A DNA stretch of 64,000 nucleotides from Colwellia echini (GTDB lineage Bacteria; Pseudomonadota; Gammaproteobacteria; Enterobacterales; Alteromonadaceae): assembly GCF_002843355.2 (NCBI RefSeq), contig NZ_PJAI02000001.1, positions 558,001 through 622,000 on the forward strand, written 5' to 3'. Positions 18,181 through 25,978 of this stretch are shown in pieces. Position 1 is the first letter of the stretch. The number at the start of each line of letters is the position of its first letter. The notes beneath the pieces were generated by a model, which was given only the letters and a program-made list of their open reading frames with translations, made no database searches and was not told the origin of the DNA. The translations under genes and the position numbers were made by a program.

Positions 18181-19122
18181 ATGGTTGAGTTACAAAAAGG
18201 GATAGAAACACACTTAACGGCAAAACCTACAACTAAAAAAGTTCACGGTGAGCGCTTAGTCAAACAAAAATTTACTTCTACAATCATTCGATTTATAACT
18301 AAAAATTCCAGTGTAGCTAACGTGCTTCAAGTAATAATGTTGGTACTGTTATGCGTTTTTATTTACAGCAAATCAACGCAATCAGGCCAAGAAAACAAAG
18401 ACACGGTAAACTATATTTCTCATCCTAAAATTGATGATATATATTTTTTAGATTTTCGCCAGCTCAGTGATACGTTAAGACCTAAACAGAAATATAGAAT
18501 TGCAAAAGTAGTTGATATTACTGGTGATATTGTCACGCTACTTTACGGTAATATGTTTTATCTGCGTCAGCAAACACTTATAGATAGTATTCGATTAGGG
18601 CAATTACGGTTTACCGAATACTTTGAAACTAAGCGTTATGATTTAAGCCTTAGTGAGCTAAAAGCAATGCACCAATCTGCAGCTATTTATATGGTAAAGC
18701 GGCCAGATAAAAATATGCTTTATGGTAATTATATTAATGATCCTGAGCCGGAAAATCTTAATAAAACCCATGTGTATGTTGCGGGTAAACGAGAAAACCT
18801 TCAGGGATTAAGCTTGTTAAAAGTTAATTATTTGGAAGATAACTTACAAGAGGCTTTTAAATTATTTAGTCGCTCAGCCGAATTAGGCTTTGCTCAAGGG
18901 CAAATGAATTTGGGGCAAATGTACCTTAATGGTCAATATGTAGATAAAGATTTTAACCAAGCTCTATACTGGTTTAAGCAAGCAGCATTACAAAGTGATA
19001 AAGCTGCCGTACTTAAATATGTGATTGTCTGTCGACAAGTAAGTTCATGTTATGAAGAAGGTTTCTATAAAGAGCTAACTGAGGCAGGGGTGAATATTAA
19101 AGTAAGTACCGTAGAAAAGTAA
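18181..19122 (+). CDS. Membrane-anchored Sel1-repeat protein
   Basis: The 313-residue protein has a basic cytoplasmic N-terminus and one membrane segment (about residues 45-63). A periplasmic-facing region follows, with a C-terminal pair of Sel1/TPR-like repeats at about 221-290 (AFKLFSRSAELGFAQGQMNLGQMYLNGQ, then ALYWFKQAALQSDKAAVLKYV). Sel1 repeats mediate protein-protein contacts, and the partner is unknown. A good ribosome binding site (AAAGGAATT) precedes ATG 18181. The middle part (about 75-200) has no recognised domain. It is a single gene between the esterase and the convergent universal stress gene. Confidence 0.7.
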   Translation: MVELQKGIETHLTAKPTTKKVHGERLVKQKFTSTIIRFITKNSSVANVLQVIMLVLLCVFIYSKSTQSGQENKDTVNYISHPKIDDIYFLDFRQLSDTLRPKQKYRIAKVVDITGDIVTLLYGNMFYLRQQTLIDSIRLGQLRFTEYFETKRYDLSLSELKAMHQSAAIYMVKRPDKNMLYGNYINDPEPENLNKTHVYVAGKRENLQGLSLLKVNYLEDNLQEAFKLFSRSAELGFAQGQMNLGQMYLNGQYVDKDFNQALYWFKQAALQSDKAAVLKYVIVCRQVSSCYEEGFYKELTEAGVNIKVSTVEK

Positions 19123-19243
19123 GTACCGTAGAGGTGAATCGCTATTGTTTCAGAGGCATAAACTTTTAAACGCCTTTTGTGAATCGCCTGTGTATTACTT
19201 ATTGTAAATTAAGCATGTTTTCACTTTTTATTTTCATCGTGTT

Positions 19244-19699
19244 TTATTCTTTGTAACGAACCGCTAAAACATCACATTTTGCCCCATGTAAAATAGAGTT
19301 AGCAGTCGAGCCTAATAACAGTTTCAAGCCATGTACACCATGACTACCGGTTATAATTAAATCGACATTTGAATTTTCCGCAAAAGATAAAATTTCCTCG
19401 CTAATATTGTATCCTAAAGCAATGTGTAAGTTTTCCGCATTGAGCATAAGTCTATCAGCTAAAGGTTGTAGTAACTCTTTAGCTCGATCTTGCTGGATTT
19501 TTTCAATGCCGAGGGTGTTAATTGGCTCTAACTCCGGAGCAATATTCATGCCTGTGCCGTAATAGGCGTTAGGTATTTTTTCTACCACGTGAAGTACGCT
19601 AACTTTTGCTTGGGTTAATTGTTGTAATTTAGCTACTTTTTCTTCGATATAGCGCTTATTTTCATTCAGTTCTACGGCAAATAAAATGTGCTTATACAT
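19244..19699 (-). CDS. Universal stress protein, UspA family
   Basis: This 151-residue protein is a single Usp domain. The N-terminal YKHILFAVEL strand and the C-terminal nucleotide-binding loop (ITGSHGVHGLKLLLGSTAN) are present, and the loop is the G-x2-G-x8-G-S variant of the ATP-binding motif. The ending HGAKCDVLAVR is typical. Its role is general stress endurance; its partners are unknown. The start is CAT at 19697-19699 with AAGGAAAAAA upstream on the minus strand. Confidence 0.92.
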   Translation of the reverse strand: MYKHILFAVELNENKRYIEEKVAKLQQLTQAKVSVLHVVEKIPNAYYGTGMNIAPELEPINTLGIEKIQQDRAKELLQPLADRLMLNAENLHIALGYNISEEILSFAENSNVDLIITGSHGVHGLKLLLGSTANSILHGAKCDVLAVRYKE

Positions 19700-19886
19700 G
19701 ATTTTTTCCTTTTGATTGAATTAAAATAACTTACTTATAAGATGCTAATACATCACTAATTTGTTGTCAAAAGTAGTATTGGAAGATAATGGCAGATAAG
19801 GATTAATGTAATTATTAGCCCGTAGCTTACTACTCAGTGTCAGGTTTGTTAGCTAAATTTAATTGTATAAATTAAGTTTAGCTAAG

Positions 19887-21260
19887 CTATTCTTCGCGAT
19901 AAGACTCAGCCACTAAATGATGTCTGTTTAATAACTTATAAAATTCAGTACGGTTACGTTGTGCAATGCGGGCAGCTTGCGAAACATTTCCGGCGGTAAT
20001 TTTAAGAAGTTTTGATAAGTAATCTCGCTCAAAATGTTCACGTGCTTGTTGGAAAGACGGAAACTGGGTTGAGTCATCACGCAATGCATTTTTAATCACA
20101 CTAGCGCTAATCACATTTTCACTTGAGAGGGCTACACTTTGTTCAACCACATTTTGTAATTGTCGAATGTTGCCTGGCCATGGGGCACTAATTAACAATT
20201 CCATAGCTTCTTGGTTAATACTTTTTATTGGCATGTTAGAGCGCGCAACCGCCTGGTTTAAAAAGTATTGTACGAGTAATGGAATATCTTCACGTCGCTG
20301 TATTAGCGTGGGTAATTCTAATTCAACGACGTTAAGTCGGTAATATAAATCTTCTCTGAAGGTGTTGGCTTTAATCGCTTTGGTTAAGTTAACATGTGTT
20401 GCTGAAATAATACGTACATCAACTTTAATCGCTTGTGTGCTACCAACAGGACGTACTTCTCTTTCTTGAAGTACACGTAATAATTTAACTTGAAAGCTCA
20501 GTGGCATATCGCCAATTTCATCTAAAAATAATGTCCCGCCATCGGTTGCTTGAAATAAACCTTGATGGTTTCGCTCAGCGCCAGTAAATGCGCCTTTCAC
20601 ATGGCCAAATAATTCAGACTCTAACAGTTGCTCAGGAATAGCCGCACAGTTAATTGCGGTGAATACTTTATCTTTTCGATTACTTGCTTGATGAATTGCC
20701 TTTGCAAGTAACTCTTTACCTGTGCCACTTTGACTGTGAATAAGAATACTAAAGTCACTATTCGCCACTTGTTTAGCTTGTTGCAATAATGATGTCATGA
20801 TTGTGCTACGGCTAATTATATTGTTGCGCCATAATTCAGTTTCGCTTACTTTTTCTCCGCTAGTAGGTTGTAAACGTATTGCTTGTTCAACAGTGTCTAA
20901 TAATTCTTGGCTTTCAAATGGTTTGGTTAAAAAGCTAAATACGCCTTGTTTAGTGGCGTTAATGGCGTCAGGTATTGTGCCGTGAGCTGTCATTATTACC
21001 ACGGGAATATTAGGATGCTGTATTCTAATTTGCTCGAATAAAGCCATGCCGTCCATGCCTTCCATGCGTAAGTCGCTGATCACAACTTGCGGTATAAAGT
21101 TTTGTAATATTCCTAAGGCTATTTTGGCATTGGCGGCCGATTCAACTTGATAACCTGCGGCAGATAATCGAATACCGAGTAAACGTAATAAGCTAGGATC
21201 GTCATCAACGATAAGTATTTTGGCGTATTTTTCGATAGTGCTTTGTGAATTTAAGCTCAT
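19887..21260 (-). CDS. glrR: Sigma-54-dependent response regulator GlrR (QseF/YfhA)
   Basis: The 457-residue NtrC-type regulator has a receiver (D63 phospho-acceptor in ISDLRMEGMDG), an AAA+ sigma-54 activation domain and a Fis-type helix-turn-helix at the C-terminus (about 428-450). The AAA+ domain carries Walker A SGTGKE at about 178-183, the sigma-54-contacting GAFTGA loop at 223-228 and Walker B GTLFLDEIGD at 242-251. The order glrK-qseG-glrR is that of enterobacteria, where GlrR activates glmY (and rpoE) from sigma-54 promoters through TGTC-N10-GACA sites. Such a site and a sigma-54 promoter lie upstream of this operon at 23504-23732. It starts 20 bases after qseG. Confidence 0.92.
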   Translation of the reverse strand: MSLNSQSTIEKYAKILIVDDDPSLLRLLGIRLSAAGYQVESAANAKIALGILQNFIPQVVISDLRMEGMDGMALFEQIRIQHPNIPVVIMTAHGTIPDAINATKQGVFSFLTKPFESQELLDTVEQAIRLQPTSGEKVSETELWRNNIISRSTIMTSLLQQAKQVANSDFSILIHSQSGTGKELLAKAIHQASNRKDKVFTAINCAAIPEQLLESELFGHVKGAFTGAERNHQGLFQATDGGTLFLDEIGDMPLSFQVKLLRVLQEREVRPVGSTQAIKVDVRIISATHVNLTKAIKANTFREDLYYRLNVVELELPTLIQRREDIPLLVQYFLNQAVARSNMPIKSINQEAMELLISAPWPGNIRQLQNVVEQSVALSSENVISASVIKNALRDDSTQFPSFQQAREHFERDYLSKLLKITAGNVSQAARIAQRNRTEFYKLLNRHHLVAESYREE

Positions 21261-21280
21261 AACTTTCTCTTATTTATGGC

Positions 21281-21874
21281 TTAGCCACGTTTATTAATAT
21301 TTTGGTCAATTTGTTTAAGCAGCATTAATTGTTGATTCACTAAGTTCAGTTGCTCTTTTTGTAACTCAATAGTTGCTTTGTTTTTCTCGGTTACACGAGT
21401 AAATTCTTTTTCTAGTTGCTCTTGTTTTTGTAATAAATGAAGCTGGGTATTTAATTGGTCGCGTAACAGCATAGTGAAGGCTAAATTATCTTTAGTCATG
21501 GTGTTACTCACTAGGAGTAATTCATTTAATAAACGCTTGGCTTTATATGGATGATGTAATGGTGTTTTGGGTAAACAATAAATTAGTACTAATTTACCTT
21601 GGAGTGTAACCTTTTCAGTAGGATGTTCTTTCAAGTTTTCTTTTTGTGTAGATTCCTCAGCCAATACTTGCGCGTTGGTTAATGATTTTAACCACAAATA
21701 ATACTGACTGTAATTGATGACTTCAGGTTTTTTCTCTATGACTTCAATTTTTTCAGGCGGCGTTAATTGGCAAGCACTTAATAAACTGGTTAAGGTAACT
21801 AAAAAAACGAGAAGTGAATATCGTTTAAGATTATTAAGTACGGCGAATTTCGCGCTAAATGGAGAGTTTTTCAT
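21281..21874 (-). CDS. qseG: Outer-membrane lipoprotein QseG (YfhG)-like
   Basis: This is a 197-residue lipoprotein (LLSAC, lipidated Cys 35) with a helical, coiled-coil C-terminus (about residues 120-195, rich in Glu/Gln/Lys). Sequence similarity to E. coli QseG is weak by eye. The assignment rests on position between the kinase and regulator genes, on size and on the lipobox. In E. coli QseG contacts the periplasmic part of the GlrK/QseE kinase and is required for its activity. The ATG overlaps the glrK stop by one base (TAATG), so the genes are coupled. Confidence 0.75.
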   Translation of the reverse strand: MKNSPFSAKFAVLNNLKRYSLLVFLVTLTSLLSACQLTPPEKIEVIEKKPEVINYSQYYLWLKSLTNAQVLAEESTQKENLKEHPTEKVTLQGKLVLIYCLPKTPLHHPYKAKRLLNELLLVSNTMTKDNLAFTMLLRDQLNTQLHLLQKQEQLEKEFTRVTEKNKATIELQKEQLNLVNQQLMLLKQIDQNINKRG

Positions 21875-23427
21875 TATTTACTTTGCACCAGTTGTTGATT
21901 TATTGTTGGCGTATTAATGGGTAGCGTAATAGTGACACAGGTGCCGTTTTCATTAGCGGCACTCAGTTTTTTCGCTGGTATTATTTTGATATTACCATTT
22001 AAACGTAGTAATAACTCTTTAACTATTGTTAGTCCTAAACCACTGCCTTTTATTTGACTGTTTTCAGGTGGCGTACTTTGATAAAAAGCATCAAAAACCT
22101 TCTCACTTAATTCAGGGGCAATGCCTGGACCTTGGTCAATTATGTTAATGGTGACCCCTGTTTTGCCACTGTTATAGGTAATACTGATAGTACCGTTAAT
22201 TGGCGAATATTTTATCGCATTCGACAATATATTATCTAAAATAACACTCAATTGTCTGCTATTACTGTAAATATAATAAGGACTGTTATTACACTTTACG
22301 ATTAAATCTTTTGATTTAATATCTAATTGTCTAACGGTACAGGCATCATTAATTAATGCCGATAAACTGATTTTTTCTAAATGATGTAGGCTAGTTGAGT
22401 CTAAGACTATGTTGAAATCAAGCAAGTCTTCAATTAATCGCTGTAATCTGCTGACGCTGGCGCGAATAATATTACAGATCTCTTGTTGATCGTCATTAAG
22501 GGGTCCTACGCTGTTATCGTAAATAAGTTCTGTACCTTCTCTTATCGCGGCAAGTGGCGTTTTTAACTCATGGGATATATGACGAATAAAACTCGATTTT
22601 TGTAATTCAAGAGTATGCAGTCGCTGTCGCATATTCTCTAATGCTTCAGCTATTTCTATCACTTCGGCGGGGCCATGCAAGGTAATTTCTTGCTCAAAAT
22701 TACCTTGTTCTAATAACTTGATTTTATCGGTAAGGCGTTTTAATGGCTTGGTGATTAGTATAATAAAAATGCCAGCAATGAGTATGGATATAGGAATAAT
22801 ATACAAGCGAGCTAAAATATTATTACTAATATCTTCAGTGGTATGATGGATAGAAAACACTTGTTGATTGACGACAAAGTTAGTGCGCTTAGTGAGTTGT
22901 TCATTAATAAGGTGTAATGCTTTAAATTCATTTTGTAGTTGCGTTAAAGATAAATCATCCACACCTGTGCTAACCATTAACCCACGTAAACTCTCACTTT
23001 CTATTTTTAATGACGTTAATTGTTCTTTTAATAACTCATCTTGTTGCTGAATTAACGTTTCTTGAATGATTTCTTGCAACATTTTTTGCTGATGACTAAA
23101 AGAAATAAGTAATTCAAAATCTTTTAATACCACAAATTGACTCGCAGAACGCTCAAGTTTAGCAATGGTCTCATCTAGTTTACTGTTTAATTGGGTTAAT
23201 TGCGCCACATTATATATAGCGCTAGTACTTTGCTTGGCTAATTGACTGACCTTATTGGCACTAAAAAGTAATGCCATAACCAAAGGCATGGCAACAAAAA
23301 TAAAGCCAATTAAGGTTAACTTGTTAATTGAAAATTTATTGAGTAGCGATTGACTAAAAATAAAAAAAGTATTGGAAAAGTGACGCAGTATCACTTTACT
23401 TTTTTTGGATAGGTAATGAGTAGTCAT
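21874..23427 (-). CDS. glrK: Sensor histidine kinase GlrK (QseE)
   Basis: This is a 517-residue inner-membrane kinase. TM1 is at about residues 37-57, followed by a helical periplasmic domain of about 150 residues and TM2 at about 207-227. Then come HAMP (228-276), the HisKA phospho-acceptor H286 (HISHELKTP) and an HATPase domain with the N-box (ILDNILSNAIKYSP), DQGPGI and GSGLGLTIV. It heads the glrK-qseG-glrR operon and should phosphorylate GlrR at D63. In enterobacteria the system senses envelope or cell-wall-precursor status. The intergenic region upstream holds a GlrR-type site, so autoregulation is possible. Confidence 0.92.
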   Translation of the reverse strand: MTTHYLSKKSKVILRHFSNTFFIFSQSLLNKFSINKLTLIGFIFVAMPLVMALLFSANKVSQLAKQSTSAIYNVAQLTQLNSKLDETIAKLERSASQFVVLKDFELLISFSHQQKMLQEIIQETLIQQQDELLKEQLTSLKIESESLRGLMVSTGVDDLSLTQLQNEFKALHLINEQLTKRTNFVVNQQVFSIHHTTEDISNNILARLYIIPISILIAGIFIILITKPLKRLTDKIKLLEQGNFEQEITLHGPAEVIEIAEALENMRQRLHTLELQKSSFIRHISHELKTPLAAIREGTELIYDNSVGPLNDDQQEICNIIRASVSRLQRLIEDLLDFNIVLDSTSLHHLEKISLSALINDACTVRQLDIKSKDLIVKCNNSPYYIYSNSRQLSVILDNILSNAIKYSPINGTISITYNSGKTGVTINIIDQGPGIAPELSEKVFDAFYQSTPPENSQIKGSGLGLTIVKELLLRLNGNIKIIPAKKLSAANENGTCVTITLPINTPTINQQLVQSK

Positions 23428-23503
23428 TAATAAAAGGTGAGCTCTGTATCGGTAATTGAATTTGGGTATCCTTTGTATGATAAAAGTAACAGGAAAACAA
23501 GGG

Positions 23504-23521
23504 TGTCTTTATTTTGAGACA
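23504..23521. promoter_or_regulatory. GlrR-type activator site, TGTC-N10-GACA
   Basis: TGTC (23504-23507) and GACA (23518-23521) are separated by exactly 10 bases, the consensus reported for GlrR at enterobacterial glmY. The site lies 77 bases upstream of glrK and about 195 bases upstream of a sigma-54 promoter pointing the other way, a normal enhancer distance. Only one copy is seen, whereas glmY has several. Confidence 0.55.
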
Positions 23522-23715
23522 GTTGCACTTGTGCTTCATTATATTACTAACCTCATGTTAAATAAGGTGTTATTTGTTTTTGTTAAGTGTTGTTGATCTT
23601 TGTTATAAAGAAATAAATTAAAGTGTTGTTTTTTAGCAACACCTTTGTCGGTTTATTAAAAGGTAATTAACCATAAATACAATTTAATTACTTAATAATC
23701 AATGCATTAACTTAA

Positions 23716-23732
23716 TTGGCATGAAGGGTGCT
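23716..23732 (+). promoter_or_regulatory. Sigma-54 (-24/-12) promoter
   Basis: TTGGCATGAAGGGTGCT keeps GG at -24 and GC at -12 with the required 12-base offset and matches most of TTGGCAC-N5-TTGCT. Transcription would start near 23744 and run toward the EF-hand gene at 23915, leaving a long (about 170-base) untranslated leader or a separate small RNA. Confidence 0.6.
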
Positions 23733-23914
23733 AATCAATAGTCAATCACGAGGTAGTGAAAATTATATAAGTAAGTTTAACTATTAACGGCGTTAAGAAT
23801 GACAAAGTAAGTTAAGCAGTAATTTAGCGTTAAGATCACTTCGTATCGTAGAAGTACTTTTAGCTAAACCATTAATTAAACGTTTTGATATTAAGAAATA
23901 AATAGAGAAGTACC

Positions 23915-24295
23915 ATGAATAACATTAGTTTAACGCAAATCAGTCTTTTTGTAGCTGCGGTCTGTTTAGTCTCCTTCTTTGTTAATGCAGATGAAGTACT
24001 TGCACCATATAACATGGAAGAAACTACAGAAGTAGTTACTAATATTACAACGAATAATACTAACGTTGAGTTGACTGAAGAGATACAACAAGTTGAAGAA
24101 ACAAGCGATAGGTTTACTTTTACTTCGTTAGACTCTGATCAAAATGGCAAATTAAGTCAGCAAGAGGTAATTGCAGGAAAAAACAATTGGTTGATGAAAG
24201 CCTTTAACGAAATAGATGCTAATACTGATGCCGCAATAACTGAGCAAGAGTTAGTTAATTTTGCTACTTACTTAGCAAGCAACGTTACTAAGTAA
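23915..24295 (+). CDS. Secreted EF-hand calcium-binding protein
   Basis: The 126-residue protein has a signal peptide (cleavage likely after VNA, residue 25) and two EF-hand loops: residues 73-84 (DSDQNGKLSQQE) and 101-112 (DANTDAAITEQE). The second loop has Ala/Asp in the middle positions and may bind weakly. A Thr/Asn/Glu-rich stretch (35-65) links the signal to the EF-hand pair. It is probably periplasmic. It stands directly downstream of a sigma-54 promoter and next to the GlrK/GlrR genes, so it is a candidate GlrR target. A ribosome binding site (AGAGAAG) precedes ATG 23915. Confidence 0.8.
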   Translation: MNNISLTQISLFVAAVCLVSFFVNADEVLAPYNMEETTEVVTNITTNNTNVELTEEIQQVEETSDRFTFTSLDSDQNGKLSQQEVIAGKNNWLMKAFNEIDANTDAAITEQELVNFATYLASNVTK

Positions 24296-24534
24296 CCTGA
24301 GCTTAGGTTAAGTAGTTCTAATGACTAACTACAAAATTAATAACTATCAGAACAATAGATTTATTAAAGAAAAATTAAAACGAACCAACAAAAAAATAAA
24401 CGTCCCGAATAAAGAGTAATAAACTACTCTGCACTGTTTAGGGGGGCTCCCAACCCATATCAATTCATCTAGTTGTCTTTCTTAAGGACTGAGAAAAATA
24501 CTTTATAGATTTGTTATAAAATCCACTCCCCTTT
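24296..24534 (+). other. Non-coding stretch ending in a strong terminator; possible small RNA
   Basis: The stretch starts with the inverted repeat TAACCT...AGGTTA overlapping the EF-hand stop. It has no ORF, carries a GGGGGGCTCCC stretch near 24442 and ends in the hairpin at 24535-24566. TATAAA at about 24516 could be a -10. Either the EF-hand mRNA has a 240-base 3' end or an independent small RNA lies here. Confidence 0.3.
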
Positions 24535-24566
24535 AGGCCGACTGCTTTTGCAGTTGGCCTTTTTTA
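24535..24566 (+). terminator. Intrinsic terminator
   Basis: An 11-bp stem (AGGCCGACTGC with GCAGTTGGCCT, one G-T pair) with a TTTT loop is followed by T6. It is the strongest hairpin in the area, 240 bases after the EF-hand stop. Confidence 0.85.
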
Positions 24567-24577
24567 TAGTCTTAATA

Positions 24578-24603
24578 TTAGCTAAATTAGCTAAATTAGC
24601 TAA
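24578..24603 (+). repeat. Tandem repeat, 9 bp x 3
   Basis: TTAGCTAAA is repeated (24578, 24587, and 24596 partial). The third copy supplies the stop codon of the minus-strand DUF2164 gene, so slippage here could move the C-terminus. Confidence 0.8.
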
Positions 24604-24853
24604 CGGGTTTCTCTATTTCACTGATGCCTTCTTGAATCATCTCACTAACATTTTCTAGTTTACCCGAGATAACCGTTTGTGCATCAAACAAGCCGCGATT
24701 ATAAAAATAAGCACCTACTTCTTTTGCAAAAAAATCTAATAAAAATTCTGCATCAAACTGGCCAAGATCTTGATTAAGCTCGATTGCAAAATAGTGTTGT
24801 ATTTTAGTGACAAGTTGTTCTGTTTCTAATTGAGAAAATTTAATCGTATTCAT
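24596..24853 (-). CDS. DUF2164 family protein
   Basis: This 85-residue protein matches DUF2164: a short helix with LETEQLVTKIQHYFAIEL, then the conserved LGQFDAEFLLDFFAKEVGAYFYNRGLFDAQ (about residues 31-60). The function of the family is unknown. No signal peptide or membrane segment is seen. It is monocistronic, and its stop codon lies inside a 9-bp tandem repeat. Confidence 0.8.
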   Translation of the reverse strand: MNTIKFSQLETEQLVTKIQHYFAIELNQDLGQFDAEFLLDFFAKEVGAYFYNRGLFDAQTVISGKLENVSEMIQEGISEIEKPVS

Positions 24854-25159
24854 TTAATGGGCCTTACTTAATAAATAACCTGAGTTAGAGGTAATGAAAT
24901 GAGTAAGTTTATTATATCAATATCTTAGTAACGTATATCAATAATAGTCTTAGTTATTCGTCACTCAAGGCGATAAAGTAATTAAATTAAGTCACTTAAT
25001 TAATTAAATGGGTATAATATTTTTTTATGATGGCGTAGAGTAAAGATAGTTCTGCTATTTGATGATGTATAACTAACGAAAGCTATAAAATTAACATTTA
25101 TTTATAGTTAAATATGTCTAGACTATATATCGCTAAGTAGTTGATATAAAGATAACAAT
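24854..25159 (+). other. 306-bp AT-rich intergenic region
   Basis: This is the divergent region between DUF2164 and the small membrane ORF. A TATAAT at 25013-25018, preceded by GGG, could be a -10 for the plus-strand genes, but no matching -35 is clear. I see nothing else. Confidence 0.35.
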
Positions 25160-25297
25160 ATGAATAATCTAAAACAACATAGCACCAAAAATTGGTGGCA
25201 GACTAATTGCTCTTTTTGTCGAAAAGCTCGGCTGATATTCATTTGGCTTATTTTTATGTTAATTATTGATTTCTTTTTCTTTGGATTATTATTTTAA
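25160..25297 (+). CDS. Small membrane protein with CxxC (45 residues)
   Basis: This ORF is below usual gene-calling length. It encodes a basic, Trp-rich N-terminus with a Cys pair (NCSFCRKAR, residues 16-24), then one strongly hydrophobic helix (about 26-45, rich in Ile/Phe/Leu), and stops immediately after it. The arrangement suggests a tail-anchored or single-pass inner-membrane peptide with a CxxC on the cytoplasmic side. It lies 55 bases before iscX on the same strand and may be cotranscribed. I know no family for it. The ribosome binding site is weak (AAAGATAAC). Confidence 0.5.
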   Translation: MNNLKQHSTKNWWQTNCSFCRKARLIFIWLIFMLIIDFFFFGLLF

Positions 25298-25352
25298 ACA
25301 CGTTAATCAAAATTACTTTATTTCTAATAACTAACCGATTAAGGACACTATT

Positions 25353-25559
25353 ATGGCACAAGGGTTACGTTGGACAGATTCACTCGAAATTGCTTTGGAT
25401 TTAATGGAAGAACATGAAGATGTCGATCCATTAAAAATACATTTCACCGATTTACGACAATGGGTGCTTGATTTAGAACGTTTTGACGATGATCCAAAAC
25501 ATTGCGGCGAGCGAGTACTTGAAGCCATTCAATTAGCTTGGATAGCTGAAGCCGATTAG
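25353..25559 (+). CDS. iscX: Iron-sulfur assembly protein IscX (YfhJ)
   Basis: This 68-residue acidic protein matches IscX: LRWTDSLEIALDL, FTDLRQWVLDLERFDDDP and the C-terminal ILEAIQLAWIAEAD-like ending. In other bacteria IscX binds the desulfurase IscS and iron and tunes Fe-S cluster assembly. It usually ends the isc operon (iscRSUA-hscBA-fdx-iscX). Here no isc gene is nearby, so iscX has been relocated. ATG 25353 is preceded by AAGGACA. Confidence 0.92.
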   Translation: MAQGLRWTDSLEIALDLMEEHEDVDPLKIHFTDLRQWVLDLERFDDDPKHCGERVLEAIQLAWIAEAD

Positions 25560-25599
25560 TAACGTTTGGTTATGAGCTAAATGAAACTTTATAGATAAG

Positions 25600-25805
25600 T
25601 AACCTGAATTCGATAAGCAAAATGCTACAACAGCTCTAATTAAGCGTACTCACTTATATTAGCTGCGTTGTGAAAACTCCCAATAACCAGTTATTGGTTT
25701 CGTTTTCTCGCTTTGAAGGACAATAATTAAAACTATTGTAGAAGTGTAACGGTAACCAATTGGTATTATTGGGTTATACATGTTCATTATCCCGAATTCA
25801 GGTTA
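25600..25805. mobile_element. MITE-like element with terminal inverted repeats
   Basis: Both ends carry the 13-bp inverted repeat TAACCTGAATTCG (25600-25612 and, inverted, 25793-25805), extended inward by ATAA. The 206 bp between hold internal palindromes (CCAATAAC/GTTATTGG at 25680-25697, and ACAATA/TATTGT) and no ORF. Bases 25646-25669 resemble the core of the palindromic repeats at 44398 and 46397. It looks like a non-autonomous element; no target duplication is obvious. Confidence 0.6.
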
Positions 25806-25978
25806 AGTAATATTACTGCAGAAAGCTATTTTAAGCTTTTGTAGTTTTACTTTATTTTCAATAGCTCGCTGTTAATCATTTCACACTATTAAATACCAAG
25901 TTATACAGTTAACTCATTACTTTGCGACATGATTTTAACTTTTTTCTTAATTTATCAAACATATAAGTAACTAATAAA

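Noticed and set aside
24293-24310. TAACCT...AGGTTA as another copy of the 25600 element
   Set aside because: Only six bases are shared with the element's ends and it overlaps the EF-hand stop; it is too short to count as a copy.
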